Assembly (NCBI GenBank): GCA_028865235.1
Contig: CP114561.1
Location: 2,128,001 to 2,192,000, forward strand
Length of the DNA: 64,000 nt
Origin: Candidatus Manganitrophus sp.
Lineage (GTDB): Bacteria > Nitrospirota > Nitrospiria > SBBL01 > Manganitrophaceae
Direction: 5' to 3'
In this document: positions 46,292 to 55,214 of the stretch, one piece after another
How positions within the stretch are numbered: position 1 is the stretch's first letter
Layout of the letters: the number at the start of each line of letters is the position of its first letter
The notes under the pieces: model-generated
Told to the model about the DNA's origin: nothing
What the model saw: only the letters and a program-made list of their open reading frames with translations
The model's database searches: none
Program-made: the position numbers and the translations under genes

Positions 46292-46999
46292 TTAATGTTC
46301 TTTCACCGGGTAGATGTAGTAAAGCATCACGTAGGTGACTGTGCTCGTGACCAACGCGATCACGTAGAGGGCCATCGTGAACGCCCCCATTTTTCGATGG
46401 CGCGTGGCGGCATCCGGGATCCACCGCTCGATCCCCCGTTCCATAAAGAGGACGCCGGCCACCAGACCGAAGCCGGAAATATAGACGACCAGCCGCCCCA
46501 TCGATCCGGTCCAGCGGATGAGCGCAAAGAGGCCGAAGAGGGCCGCCGCCCCCGCGAGTGTATAGTTGAAGCCTTTGCTCCCCATCTTCAACGGGGTGGC
46601 TTTCAGGTAGCGCTCGTTCCCTTTCTTAAAAGAAGACCGAAACCCAAGGACGATCATATAAACCGCCAGGACCAGACCGACCGAGATCACCAAGATGTGG
46701 ATCGTCAGCATCGGCGAGAAGATATAATTGTAAACCCAATCAGGCCCTCCGAAGCCTTCCTTCCCCTCCAGCGAAAGGGCCCCCAATCCGCGCGCGAGGT
46801 AGTAGAGGGTGAAGTAGCCGAGCATCGCGACCATCCCCCAGAGGGTCACCAGATGGTGGCGTTGTCCCTGATGTTTTTTCCCCGCATACCAGCCGTAGAT
46901 AAAAAGCAGGGTGAAAACCCATGCCATGACCGACGAGATATCCGCCCCCCACGTTCCGTAGGGCGAGAGAAATCCGGGCGCGGTCAACATTTCCTTCAT
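46292..46999 (-). CDS. DUF420 integral membrane protein
   Basis: This is a 235-residue protein with six to seven hydrophobic helices. Recognisable DUF420 features are HHLVTLWGMVAMLGYFTLYY, HILVISVGLVLAVYMI and RHRKMGAFTMALYVIALVTS with conserved His residues. Family members often associate with heme-copper oxidase assembly (CtaM-like), which is family knowledge; no oxidase genes are nearby. It lies 13 bases after the O-methyltransferase gene, same strand, so the two probably share a transcript ended by the hairpin at 46229-46263. Confidence 0.78.
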   Translation of the reverse strand: MKEMLTAPGFLSPYGTWGADISSVMAWVFTLLFIYGWYAGKKHQGQRHHLVTLWGMVAMLGYFTLYYLARGLGALSLEGKEGFGGPDWVYNYIFSPMLTIHILVISVGLVLAVYMIVLGFRSSFKKGNERYLKATPLKMGSKGFNYTLAGAAALFGLFALIRWTGSMGRLVVYISGFGLVAGVLFMERGIERWIPDAATRHRKMGAFTMALYVIALVTSTVTYVMLYYIYPVKEH

Positions 47000-47012
47000 G
47001 GTCTCCTCCTTG

Positions 47013-47990
47013 TTACTTGATTGCCGTTAAAACGGTGTTCCGCTCCATCTCCGTCACCCAGTGGAATCCCGCCTTTTCTAACCATCCGCGGATTTCCGAT
47101 CCCGAAAAGCAGCGCCCCTTTTCGGAATAGACCATCATATGGATGGAGAAAATCGCATTCCAACCGGGGTTGGATGCATCTTCGTTCAGAAACATATCTT
47201 TGACGATGATCAGCCCGCCCGGATTCGCGGCGCGGGAGAGCTTCTGGAAGAGGGCTGCATTCTCCTCTGAAGTTTGATAGTGGAGGATGTCGGAGAGGAA
47301 GACGACGTCGAACGTCCCGGGGAGCTCGTCCCGGTTGAAGTTGCCGCCGACCAACGTGATCCGATCGCTCATCTTCTCTTTGTCGATATTCTTCTGTGTC
47401 GTCGTGAGGGTCTGCGGAAGGTCAAAAAGGGTCCCGTGCAGATGGGGATAACGCTTGCAGAAAGCCATTGAAAAGGTCCCGGCCCCTCCGCCGACATCGA
47501 GGAAGGTCTTGTAGCCGGAGAGATCGATCCGCTCCGCCAGGCTCGGGGCGACCCGTTTCGCCATGCGATCGAGGACCCGCAAAATCTTCTCCCCGACCTC
47601 CGGGCGGTTCATGAAAATATTCCCCTTCACCGGCGGCTTTCCGGTTCGCACCACCTCCTCGAGTTTGCCCCAGGCCTCCCACTCTTCATCCTGAAGCAGC
47701 ATCAGCTCCCCCGTGTAAAAGGGGCTGCTCTTCACGAGGAACTCCGCCACCACCGGCGTATTGGCGTAGCGTATCCCTTCGCGGTGGATGAGACCGATCG
47801 CCACCAGGGAATCGAGAAGACGTTCGAGATTTTCAGGATCGGCCCCGATGGCCGACGCGATCTCCGCCGCCGTCTTCGGCCCGCTCCCCATCGGGGTATA
47901 GATATCGAGCTTCACGGAGGTTAAAAAGATTTTCGCTTCCCAATAATATCCCAACTGGAAAAGCGACGGCGCCGAAATTTCCCGACCCAT
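47013..47990 (-). CDS. SAM-dependent O-methyltransferase (ASMT/plant OMT-like family)
   Basis: This is a 325-residue methyltransferase with an N-terminal winged-helix dimerisation domain (TAAEIASAIGADPENLERLL, LVAIGLIHREG) and a Rossmann SAM domain (TFLDVGGGAGTFSMAF, GTLFDLP, FDVVFLSDILHYQ, GGLIIVKDMFLNED). This architecture is shared with hydroxyindole O-methyltransferases and with tetrapyrrole or hopanoid-type bacterial methyltransferases; the substrate is unknown. ATG 47990 (MGREISAPSLF) is chosen; the frame extends four codons to a TTG. Downstream is the DUF420 gene. Confidence 0.85.
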   Translation of the reverse strand: MGREISAPSLFQLGYYWEAKIFLTSVKLDIYTPMGSGPKTAAEIASAIGADPENLERLLDSLVAIGLIHREGIRYANTPVVAEFLVKSSPFYTGELMLLQDEEWEAWGKLEEVVRTGKPPVKGNIFMNRPEVGEKILRVLDRMAKRVAPSLAERIDLSGYKTFLDVGGGAGTFSMAFCKRYPHLHGTLFDLPQTLTTTQKNIDKEKMSDRITLVGGNFNRDELPGTFDVVFLSDILHYQTSEENAALFQKLSRAANPGGLIIVKDMFLNEDASNPGWNAIFSIHMMVYSEKGRCFSGSEIRGWLEKAGFHWVTEMERNTVLTAIK

Positions 47991-48057
47991 AAAAATCCCC
48001 AAAATTTGAATAGGGGGAGTATATCGGGGTGGAAATCAAAGGTCAAGCGGGAGGGCG

Positions 48058-48150
48058 ATTAGGAATGAGGAATCGCTCAATTAGGAATCAAGGGCAGAAC
48101 GGTTGGGGGTAAGTTTTTGATTCCTGATTCCTAATTGAACAATTCGTAAT
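48058..48150. repeat. intergenic inverted-repeat region built on TTAGGAAT
   Basis: Left arms GATTAGGAAT, GAGGAATC and CAATTAGGAATC are mirrored by right arms GATTCCTGATTCCTAATTG within about 90 bases. The result is a long, imperfect hairpin with internal repeats of the GGAATC unit. It lies between the O-methyltransferase and pseudokinase genes. Confidence 0.5.
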
Positions 48151-48160
48151 TGATCTTTGC

Positions 48161-50180
48161 TTATCCGACTTCAATCGGCGGGTATTTCTCGATGACGTTG
48201 AATTTCTCGATCTTCCACCGCTCCTTTTCCTTCTTCAATTTCCAGAAGAGAAGCGATTTCTGAAGCGACACCCCCTTCTCTTTCCGAAGGCGGGCGGTCT
48301 GCATCAGAGAAAGATCGGCCTCGTCCCCCCGGACTTTCAATCCGAAAATCTGGAATTCGACACGGATCGGTTCGGCCCCCCCGAAGAGCTCGGCAATTTG
48401 CCCCTCAAACGCGCTTCCATCGGCAACATCCTGTCGAGAGAGGGCCCAATTCTGGCTTTGATAGGCGCGCCGCTGCCGCTCGATCAACTCGTGCAACAGT
48501 TCCTCATTGCTCTTCGCCCCGGCAGGAATCTCCTCTACTTTCGGTTGCGGAGGCAATCCTTCCCTCAATTTCGGGGAGATCTTTGCCGCGGCCGGAGACG
48601 CATCGGGGGGAGAAACTGGCGGAGGCGACATCGGAGTTGAAGAAGGAACGCTTTTGGAAGCCGATAAAACAGTCGTCTTTTTGATCTGATTTTGCTCCGG
48701 TTTTCCGTCGGGAGGAGGGGTCTTGATCGCTTCGCCGACCGCAGCCTGCTCCGGAGCCGAAGGCTCTGGTGAAACCGGCTGCGCTGCGGTAGAGAGAGGG
48801 GGCGCGATTTCTTCCTCGGGAGGAAGCGCGCTCTCTTTGGCTTCGATGTTCTCTTCCACCGCAGAAGCGGGGGAATCGATCGGATCGGGCCGCGTCGCGA
48901 TGACGGGAGACGGCGCCGCCGGAGCCGAAGCGATCTGATCGGGTGAAGAGCGGTAGAGCGAAAAAAAGAGAACCCCCACAAAACCGGTCATCAGCAATCC
49001 GAAGAGACCCCACCAGATCGGCTGCCAAGAAGCTTTTTTCTCCGGAACGACCTCCTGGGGGGGAGCGACCGTTTCCCCTGCGGGCGGATCCGAGATGGCG
49101 GGGAGGGAGACAACCGTCTCCACAACGGCCGAGACGGCGGGTGGCGCCGGTTCTTGAGGGGGCTCCGGAGAGATCGCCGGAACCGGCTGCGGGACCAAGG
49201 GGGTCGGAGGCTCCAGCCGCTCGCAAAAAAACAGCTCGCCGGAAGGGGAGCCCTCTCCCTTCGGTCGGCGCGAACCGCATAAAGGCCCGCCGCTCCGCCT
49301 CGATCTCTTTTCCGAAAAAAGCCTGGATATAGTTCGTCAAATTGAGCCGCGGATACTCCCCTTGCAGAATCGATTCAATCGGCGCGATCATTTCGCCCGC
49401 CGTTTGAAAGCGCGCCGCCGGGTCGATGGCAAGGCCTCGGACCAGAATCGAACGAATCGATGCAGGAAGATACCCCCACGGTTCCATATCGGCCTTGACC
49501 GGTTCCGGAAACTCGCCGAGCAGCTCGCAGAGAATGGCCGAAGCGGCGAAGAGATCTTCTCCCGGCGTCCCGCCCGGAATCTCCCCCCCCTTTTTTTCGG
49601 AGATCGACTCCGGAGCGCGATACCGTGAGCGAATGGCCGAACGGGGATCCTCCAGCCAGCCCAGGCCAAAATCGCCGATCCCCACGACGCCGTCATAGCC
49701 GATAAAAATCCGCTCCGGATGCAGCCCGCCGTGCGCGATCGGCCTCCCGGAGCGTCCCCTCAGACCGTGGGAAAATTGGAGCGCCTCAAGAAGCTGGCGG
49801 ATGAGAAGCAGCGCCATCCCGGTCGGGATCGGAAGGGAGCGGCTTCGCGCCAGGAGAGTCTGGAGTTTTTTGCCGAAGAGATACGGTTGAACAAAATAAG
49901 GGACGCCGTCGATCACGCCGAGATCATAAATCCGGAGGATGTTCGGATGCCAGAGGGTGGCCGCTTGCTTCGCTTCGTCTAAAAAAAGGGAAACCCAATC
50001 GGTCCGGTGGATCACCAGCGGATGGAGCCGCTTCAAGACAACTGTCGTGTGCGGAGGAGACTCCTCCTGCGCCAGATAATTTTCAAGAAACGGGCTTCGC
50101 TTCAGCGGTCGGAGAAGCCGGTACTTTCCAAAGAGAGCCGCCGCCTTGCGCGGCTGTTTTTCACCCAGGAGTTTTTCCAT
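48161..50180 (-). CDS. membrane-anchored protein kinase-fold protein lacking the HRD aspartate (one frame break)
   Basis: The N-terminal 290 residues have a Ser/Thr kinase fold: KYRLLRPLKRSPFLENYLAQ, the ATP-site Lys in TTVVLKRLHP and the DFG motif in GIGDFGLGWLED. The catalytic loop reads HGGLHPERI instead of HRDxKxxN, so both catalytic Asp and metal-binding Asn are replaced; I call it a probable pseudokinase. After a frame break near 49243-49257 come a Pro-rich linker, a transmembrane helix (PIWWGLFGLLMTGFVGVLFF), another long Pro/Ser/Ala-rich stretch and a C-terminal 100-residue domain (ELIERQRRAYQSQNWALS) resembling NTF2-like or SPOR-adjacent modules. Total is about 670 residues. It is located between the O-methyltransferase and an unknown membrane protein. 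Confidence 0.78.
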
Positions 50181-50281
50181 TTCAAAAACCCAAATAATGC
50201 CCCACTATATCCCAAGCTGGTCTGAATTTTCAACCTTTTTCTTCCGGGAGGTCCCCTGCCGTTTTTCCTGGATCAAACAGG

Positions 50282-51259
50282 CTAAGCGGTCGGGGTCATT
50301 CCACCCTCAAGCGGCTTTTCGGCGAGACCCGCTTCCCGCTTGAGAAGACCGAGAAAAAGCGACTCAAGGGTCATCCAGCCGGCGCAGGCCGCCGTTAGAA
50401 GCGCCAGGTCGGTCGCAGGGGAAAGGGGAACTTGGAAGATGATCCGAAGGAGATAGGCGAGAATGAGAAAATAGGTCACGGCCATCGTCAGGCCCGGCCA
50501 AATGAAAAACCGGACGAGTTGAACAATCCCCGGAAGCGCGGGAAGAAATCGGGTATAGGCCAGGGTGGCCATCAGGCCGATGACACCTCCGACCGCCAGC
50601 GTTTGATGAAGGGAATTTTCCAGAACCGGCCCGAGAAGCGCGCCGACCGCGCCGCCGATCACGGCCGCCAGCAGAATCAGCAGCAGGTTCGAAGCCGGCG
50701 CCGTCTGAAAAAGATCTCCGATCGGGCGGCCGTCGGGGAAGATGGTCCGCTGGCTCTTCTCCTGCCGCGCCCGCAGATAACCGATCTCAAAACCATCCCG
50801 CGCGACGGCGCTGGCGACAAAGCTGATCAGCGCCGCCCGGAACGATTGATAACCGAAGAGAAACTCCACGATCCCGAGGATCATCCAATAAAGCGCGAAG
50901 GAATAAAGAAAGCCGACTTTCAAAGAAAACCATTTCATCTCATCGGGCCGCTCCCGCCAAATCTCGCGGAGGGGACGGCCGAATCCCTTCGCATAGGCAT
51001 AAAGGCCGACCGGGATGCAGACGAGGGAGGAGAGCAGGCCGATCATCGTCAAAAAGATCACCCGCGTTTCAAAAAACACCAGATAGGTGATCAATAGAAA
51101 CGGGGGGAAAACGGCGAATCCCGACAAAAGGATGATCCGCATCTTCAGCCGCCGCGCGGCGCGGTCCATCAGCAAGTGGCTGTAGAGGACGCGCAATTTC
51201 ATTCGATGAAGCATTTGAGTCATCGGGAGGCGGAAGAGGAAGGCGCCTCCGTCTCCCAT
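50282..51259 (-). CDS. hypothetical polytopic membrane protein
   Basis: This is a protein of about 310-325 residues with six to seven hydrophobic helices, for example ILLSGFAVFPPFLLITYLVF, FLTMIGLLSSLVCIPVGLYA, LLLILLAAVIGGAVGALLGP and FLILAYLLRIIF. No family is recognised. The start may be further in, at the Met of MTQMLHRMKLRVLY. It follows the M16 gene by three bases on the same strand and may be cotranscribed with the protease pair. Confidence 0.6.
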   Translation of the reverse strand: MGDGGAFLFRLPMTQMLHRMKLRVLYSHLLMDRAARRLKMRIILLSGFAVFPPFLLITYLVFFETRVIFLTMIGLLSSLVCIPVGLYAYAKGFGRPLREIWRERPDEMKWFSLKVGFLYSFALYWMILGIVEFLFGYQSFRAALISFVASAVARDGFEIGYLRARQEKSQRTIFPDGRPIGDLFQTAPASNLLLILLAAVIGGAVGALLGPVLENSLHQTLAVGGVIGLMATLAYTRFLPALPGIVQLVRFFIWPGLTMAVTYFLILAYLLRIIFQVPLSPATDLALLTAACAGWMTLESLFLGLLKREAGLAEKPLEGGMTPTA

Positions 51260-51262
51260 CCT

Positions 51263-52714
51263 TTATGGTGTCAATTGGATTTGAGTGACTTTCCCCAGCG
51301 ACGAGAGGGGCTGATCGAATTTTCCGTCGTCTCCGACCGCCAAGATGACCAGCCGGTCGGGATGAAGATAGTTCTTTGCCACCCTCAGGATATCTTCCTG
51401 GGTCACCTTCGCCACATTGTCCCGGTAACGCTCCAGAAAGTCGCTCGGAAGTCCATAATACTCCAGCGACATCTTCCGGCTGACAATCTGCGCCGGGCTG
51501 GAAAACGAAAAGATGAACGAGTTGAGGAACGACTCCTTCGCCCGCTTGAGCTCCTCGTCCGTGACCGGCTCCTGGCGGATTTTTCGGATATGATCGAGGA
51601 TGGTGGAGATCGCCTGATGGGTCGTGTCGACCCGGGTCTCCCCATAGGCGATGAAGACCCCCCGCTCGAAATTGCCGGGGCGAAAGACGCTGCCGACCGA
51701 GTAGGCGAGGCCGCGCTGCGTCCGGACGTCGCTGAAGAGACGGCTGGTGAGCCCGCCGCCGCCGAGGATATCGTCGAGGATGGAGACCGCGAAGAAGTCG
51801 GGATTATTCTGTTTGATGCCGAGGTGGCCGATCCGGATCTGCGTCTGCGTGATCGGACGGGCGATCGCGTAAACCCCGCCGTCTTTCCGCTCGACTACCG
51901 AAGGGACCTTCGGAAAGTCGATCTTTTTCTTCTTCCACCCGGCAAAGGCCTTTTCAATCTTCGCGACGATCTCCTTTTTATCAAAGTCGCCGGTCACCCC
52001 GATCATTATATTATTGGGGGCGAAATATTTCCGGTGAAAGGCGACCAGATCGTCCCGGACGATCGATCGGACCGTCTCCTCCGTCGCTTCGCGCCCGTAT
52101 GGGTTGTCGGCGCCGTAGATCTGTTTGTTAAACTCGCGGCTGGCGATGGAAGAAGGCCGGTCGTTTCTACGCCGGATCATTTCGATGGCGTTGTTCTTCG
52201 CGATCTGAAGCTTCTCCTCTTCAAACACCGGGTTCATCAAGATATCGGCGAAGAGAGCGAGCCCTGCATCGAAATCTTTCTTCAAGACGTCGAGCCAGGC
52301 CCCCCCGGCGTCGGCGCCGATCCCCACCGAAAGATCGGCCGCCATCTGATCGATGATTTCATCGACCTCGTCTCCGCTGTGGCGCTTCGTTCCGCCGGTC
52401 CGCATGATCGCCCCGGTCAACCCGGCAAGACTGATTTTGTCGGCCGGCTCGTAGATACTGCCGGTCTTGACGATGACCTCCATCCGAATGAGCGGAAGCT
52501 CGTGATCTTCAAGCAGATAGAGGATCATTCCGTTCGAGAGGACCTGTCGCTCCGGCTTCGGCGGCTGAAACGCCGGCGCGGGAAAGGTCATCGACCGCGG
52601 GTCGGGCAGCTCCGTTGCGGCGGGCGCCGGCGCGGCGGACAGAGAGGGAACAAGGGAGAGGCTCCAGAGAAGAACCAAAAAGATACCCGACAATCGATTC
52701 ATTCTCTTTCTCAT
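51263..52714 (-). CDS. M16-family peptidase-like subunit lacking the zinc motif
   Basis: This exported protein (signal peptide LSGIFLVLLWSLSLVPSLSA) carries two M16 domains. At the position where active members have HxxEH it reads AGLTGAIMRTG, so the zinc ligands are missing. The conserved Arg-Tyr-type C-terminal motif is present (RGLAYSVGSVFRPGNFERG). Such zinc-less chains form heterodimers with an active partner, like the mitochondrial processing peptidase alpha subunit. Its start overlaps the stop of the active M16 gene immediately upstream (four bases), consistent with a heterodimer. Confidence 0.9.
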   Translation of the reverse strand: MRKRMNRLSGIFLVLLWSLSLVPSLSAAPAPAATELPDPRSMTFPAPAFQPPKPERQVLSNGMILYLLEDHELPLIRMEVIVKTGSIYEPADKISLAGLTGAIMRTGGTKRHSGDEVDEIIDQMAADLSVGIGADAGGAWLDVLKKDFDAGLALFADILMNPVFEEEKLQIAKNNAIEMIRRRNDRPSSIASREFNKQIYGADNPYGREATEETVRSIVRDDLVAFHRKYFAPNNIMIGVTGDFDKKEIVAKIEKAFAGWKKKKIDFPKVPSVVERKDGGVYAIARPITQTQIRIGHLGIKQNNPDFFAVSILDDILGGGGLTSRLFSDVRTQRGLAYSVGSVFRPGNFERGVFIAYGETRVDTTHQAISTILDHIRKIRQEPVTDEELKRAKESFLNSFIFSFSSPAQIVSRKMSLEYYGLPSDFLERYRDNVAKVTQEDILRVAKNYLHPDRLVILAVGDDGKFDQPLSSLGKVTQIQLTP

Positions 52715-54249
52715 CGTCCCTCCTCCTTTAAAATCGGGAGGGCTTTCCCGCCCGGGTCCCCCGCGGGGAGCACCTGGACGAGCGTCGCCACCGTCCGGTT
52801 TTTCTTCGTAAAGTAGGTGCGGGCCACCCGCATCACATCTTCTCCGGTGACCTTCATGATGTTATCCCGGTTCCGGAGGACATACCGCCAGTCGCCGGCG
52901 ACCGCCTCGAAATAGGCGAGCTGGCTGGCGAGACCGTTGTTCGATCGGAGTGACCGGACCAGGTCGGCATTCAAATTGGTGATCACCTTCTCCAACTCCT
53001 TCTCGGTCGGCGGCTCATTCTTCAACCGCTCCAACTCCTCGTAAATCGCCTCCTCCACCTCCGCGGCCGTATGCGGCGCGCGCGGGGTGGCGGAGAGGGT
53101 AAAAAGGTTTGCGTAGCGGGCGCCGGGGGTTCCGGAGCTCGAGCTGGCGCCGACCGCGATCTTTTTTTCGACGACCAACTTCTTATAGAGCCGGGAGGTC
53201 CTCCCGAGAGAGAGGAGGGAGTCGATGACGTCGAAGACCGGATCGTCGGGGTGTTCGAAGTTCGGCTTATGATAGCCGATCACGACCTGCGGATTGGCCT
53301 CGTCCTCCACCTCGACCCGGCGCTCTCCCAACTGCGGCGGCTCGACCGTGACGACCGGCGGGGGGGGCGGAGCGGACGGAATCGACCCGAAGGTTTTCTC
53401 AAGCAGGGGAATCACCTCCGCCGGCTTGAAGTCGCCGACCATGGCGATGACGGTGTTGCTCGGGGTGTAGTAGGTTCGGAAGAAACGCTCGGTCTCTGTG
53501 GCGGAGAGGGAACCGACGTCCGACGGCCAGCCGAGGGTCGGATAGCCGTACGGGTGGGCGATGAAGGCGGTGGCGAGAAAGGTCTCATAGAGTTTCCCGC
53601 CGGGATTCGTGTCGACGCTTCGCCGCCGCTCTTCGAGAACGACATTCCGCTCTTTGTAGAATTCTCGCAAAACGGTATTCGCCATCCGATCGGCCTCGAT
53701 GGCGACCCAGAGGGGAAGGCGGTTCGACGGAAGAGAGACGACGTAAGAGGTGACATCCCGGCTGGTGGAAGCATTGAAGCCGACCGAGCCGTTCCGGTTG
53801 TAAAGCTCCGCCAGCTCGTTCGTCACCACCCATTGTTTTCCCTCCCTCTCAAGCGCTTCGAATTTCTCCCGAAGCCCCTTCAGCCGCTCCGGATCGCTCT
53901 CCGGACCTTTTGCTTCCTCCCGGACGATCTCCCGATTGAGCGCTTCCAATGACGCAAGGACCTCCTTTTCTTTTTGATAGTCGGAGGTCCCCAATCGCTC
54001 CGTCCCCTTGAAGGCCATATGCTCGTAGAGGTGGGCCACCCCGGTCATCCCATTGTGTTCATTCACCGAGCCGACTTTATACGTGATCTGGAATGAGATG
54101 ATCGGCGCTTGATGGCGCTCCATCATCAAGACGGTAAGGCCGTTGGAGAGGGTATGCTCGACGACCCGATCGGCCAGACTTTGCGCCGAGGCGGCGGTCC
54201 CCGATAAATAGATGAAAAGAACGACAAAAAGATAAATCGATTTTTTCAC
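52711..54249 (-). CDS. M16-family zinc metalloprotease (active subunit)
   Basis: This periplasmic insulinase/pitrilysin-type protease of 512 residues has a signal peptide (KKSIYLFVVLFIYLSGTAASA). The inverted zinc motif HxxEH is intact (GVAHLYEHMAFKGTERLG), and the downstream Glu is in the NVVLEERRRSVDTNP region. The C-terminal domain has VIDSLLSLGRTSRLYKKLVVE. It is paired with the zinc-less M16 gene directly downstream. The substrate is likely peptides or misfolded proteins in the periplasm; this is a family-level inference. Confidence 0.93.
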   Translation of the reverse strand: MKKSIYLFVVLFIYLSGTAASAQSLADRVVEHTLSNGLTVLMMERHQAPIISFQITYKVGSVNEHNGMTGVAHLYEHMAFKGTERLGTSDYQKEKEVLASLEALNREIVREEAKGPESDPERLKGLREKFEALEREGKQWVVTNELAELYNRNGSVGFNASTSRDVTSYVVSLPSNRLPLWVAIEADRMANTVLREFYKERNVVLEERRRSVDTNPGGKLYETFLATAFIAHPYGYPTLGWPSDVGSLSATETERFFRTYYTPSNTVIAMVGDFKPAEVIPLLEKTFGSIPSAPPPPPVVTVEPPQLGERRVEVEDEANPQVVIGYHKPNFEHPDDPVFDVIDSLLSLGRTSRLYKKLVVEKKIAVGASSSSGTPGARYANLFTLSATPRAPHTAAEVEEAIYEELERLKNEPPTEKELEKVITNLNADLVRSLRSNNGLASQLAYFEAVAGDWRYVLRNRDNIMKVTGEDVMRVARTYFTKKNRTVATLVQVLPAGDPGGKALPILKEEGR

Positions 54250-54273
54250 AAAAAACTCCTTTGCCCTTCAAGA

Positions 54274-54918
54274 TTAGACGAAAAGGCGTTTGAGATCGCC
54301 GACCGTTTCCGCGAAAAAGTCCGGCTCGGCCGAGCGGACCAGGCCGGGATCGCAGATGCCGTAGCCGACCCCGCATGATTTGATTCCCGCCGAGCGCGCC
54401 GCCTGAATATCGTTCACCGAGTCTCCGATCATCACCGCCTCCAAAGGGGAGGTCCTCAGGTCATCGAGCGTCCGCAAGATCATCTCCGGGTGCGGTTTTA
54501 AATTCACAATCGGCTCGCTGCCGAGGATTAAATTGAAATGCGGGCGGACCCCCAACCCTTCGATGATTCGGGTGGTATAGAGAAGCGGCTTGTTGGTGAC
54601 GACCGCCTTTTTTTTCCCGTTAAAATGGGTCAAGACCTCCTCCATTCCGGGATAAAGTTCGGTCTCATCAAGAAGGTGTTTTAGATAATGTCCTTCGAAG
54701 ATCTGCAGCGACTGCTGAAGCAAAACGGGATCGGCCTCTCCCAGCGAATCGAGAATAAGCCGGCGAACGCCGTTTCCGACATAGCCGTAGATCTCCTCCA
54801 AAGGTTTTTCAGGAAGACCGAGGTCGCGAAAGGTCAGGTTGACGGAGATGGCGAGATCTTTTTTGGAGTCGATGAGGGTGCCATCCAGATCAAAGATCAA
54901 AAGCGAAACCGGATTCAT
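54274..54918 (-). CDS. gph: phosphoglycolate phosphatase (HAD superfamily)
   Basis: This is a 214-residue HAD phosphatase. Motif I is LLIFDLDGTLIDSKKDLA, motif II is AVVTNKPLLYT, motif III is the Lys in LKPHPEMIL and motif IV is AVMIGDSVNDIQAARSAGI. The cap sequence GYVGNGVRRLILDSLG is typical of Gph, which hydrolyses 2-phosphoglycolate from DNA repair or the oxygenase side reaction. It starts at ATG 54918. Between this gene and PBP1A (55215) lie a palindrome and a promoter. Confidence 0.85.
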   Translation of the reverse strand: MNPVSLLIFDLDGTLIDSKKDLAISVNLTFRDLGLPEKPLEEIYGYVGNGVRRLILDSLGEADPVLLQQSLQIFEGHYLKHLLDETELYPGMEEVLTHFNGKKKAVVTNKPLLYTTRIIEGLGVRPHFNLILGSEPIVNLKPHPEMILRTLDDLRTSPLEAVMIGDSVNDIQAARSAGIKSCGVGYGICDPGLVRSAEPDFFAETVGDLKRLFV

Positions 54919-55049
54919 CCTGCGCTTTCTTGGAGGAACATAAAAACCGCTCCCCTCTCCGTTTAACGGGGCGCTTCACGATAAAGCGCTGCATGCACAC
55001 GCCAATTGGGGTACTATAAGAGAATTGGAGAAAGTTTTCAATCCCCTGT

Positions 55050-55074
55050 GGGGGCGAGTCTCTGACTCGCCCCC
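55050..55074. repeat. intergenic palindrome (GGGGGCGAGTC arms)
   Basis: The 11-base perfect arms GGGGGCGAGTC and GACTCGCCCCC flank a TCT centre. It lies in the divergent intergenic region between gph and mrcA and resembles, in its GGGGCGA/TCGCCCC core, the elements at 29005 and 59987. Confidence 0.55.
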
Positions 55075-55140
55075 CCTTTCCCCGGGCGACCGGGCCGCCC
55101 GACAAGCCCTCTTTCTCCTTTGAAAACAATGGAGCGAACC

Positions 55141-55169
55141 TTGACAAGGCGGGGAAAAACCGCTAACCT
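55141..55169 (+). promoter_or_regulatory. sigma70-type promoter of the PBP1A gene
   Basis: TTGACA (55141-55146) and TAACCT (55164-55169) are 17 bases apart, 45 bases before the TTG start at 55215. Confidence 0.6.
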
Positions 55170-55214
55170 GAAGGTTCGATTAAACCACCTTTCTCTTGTA
55201 AATCCAGGTGAAAT

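Noticed and set aside
48058..48150. The TTAGGAAT repeats as a CRISPR array
   Set aside because: Units are short, partly inverted and without regular unique spacers; no cas genes are present anywhere in the window.
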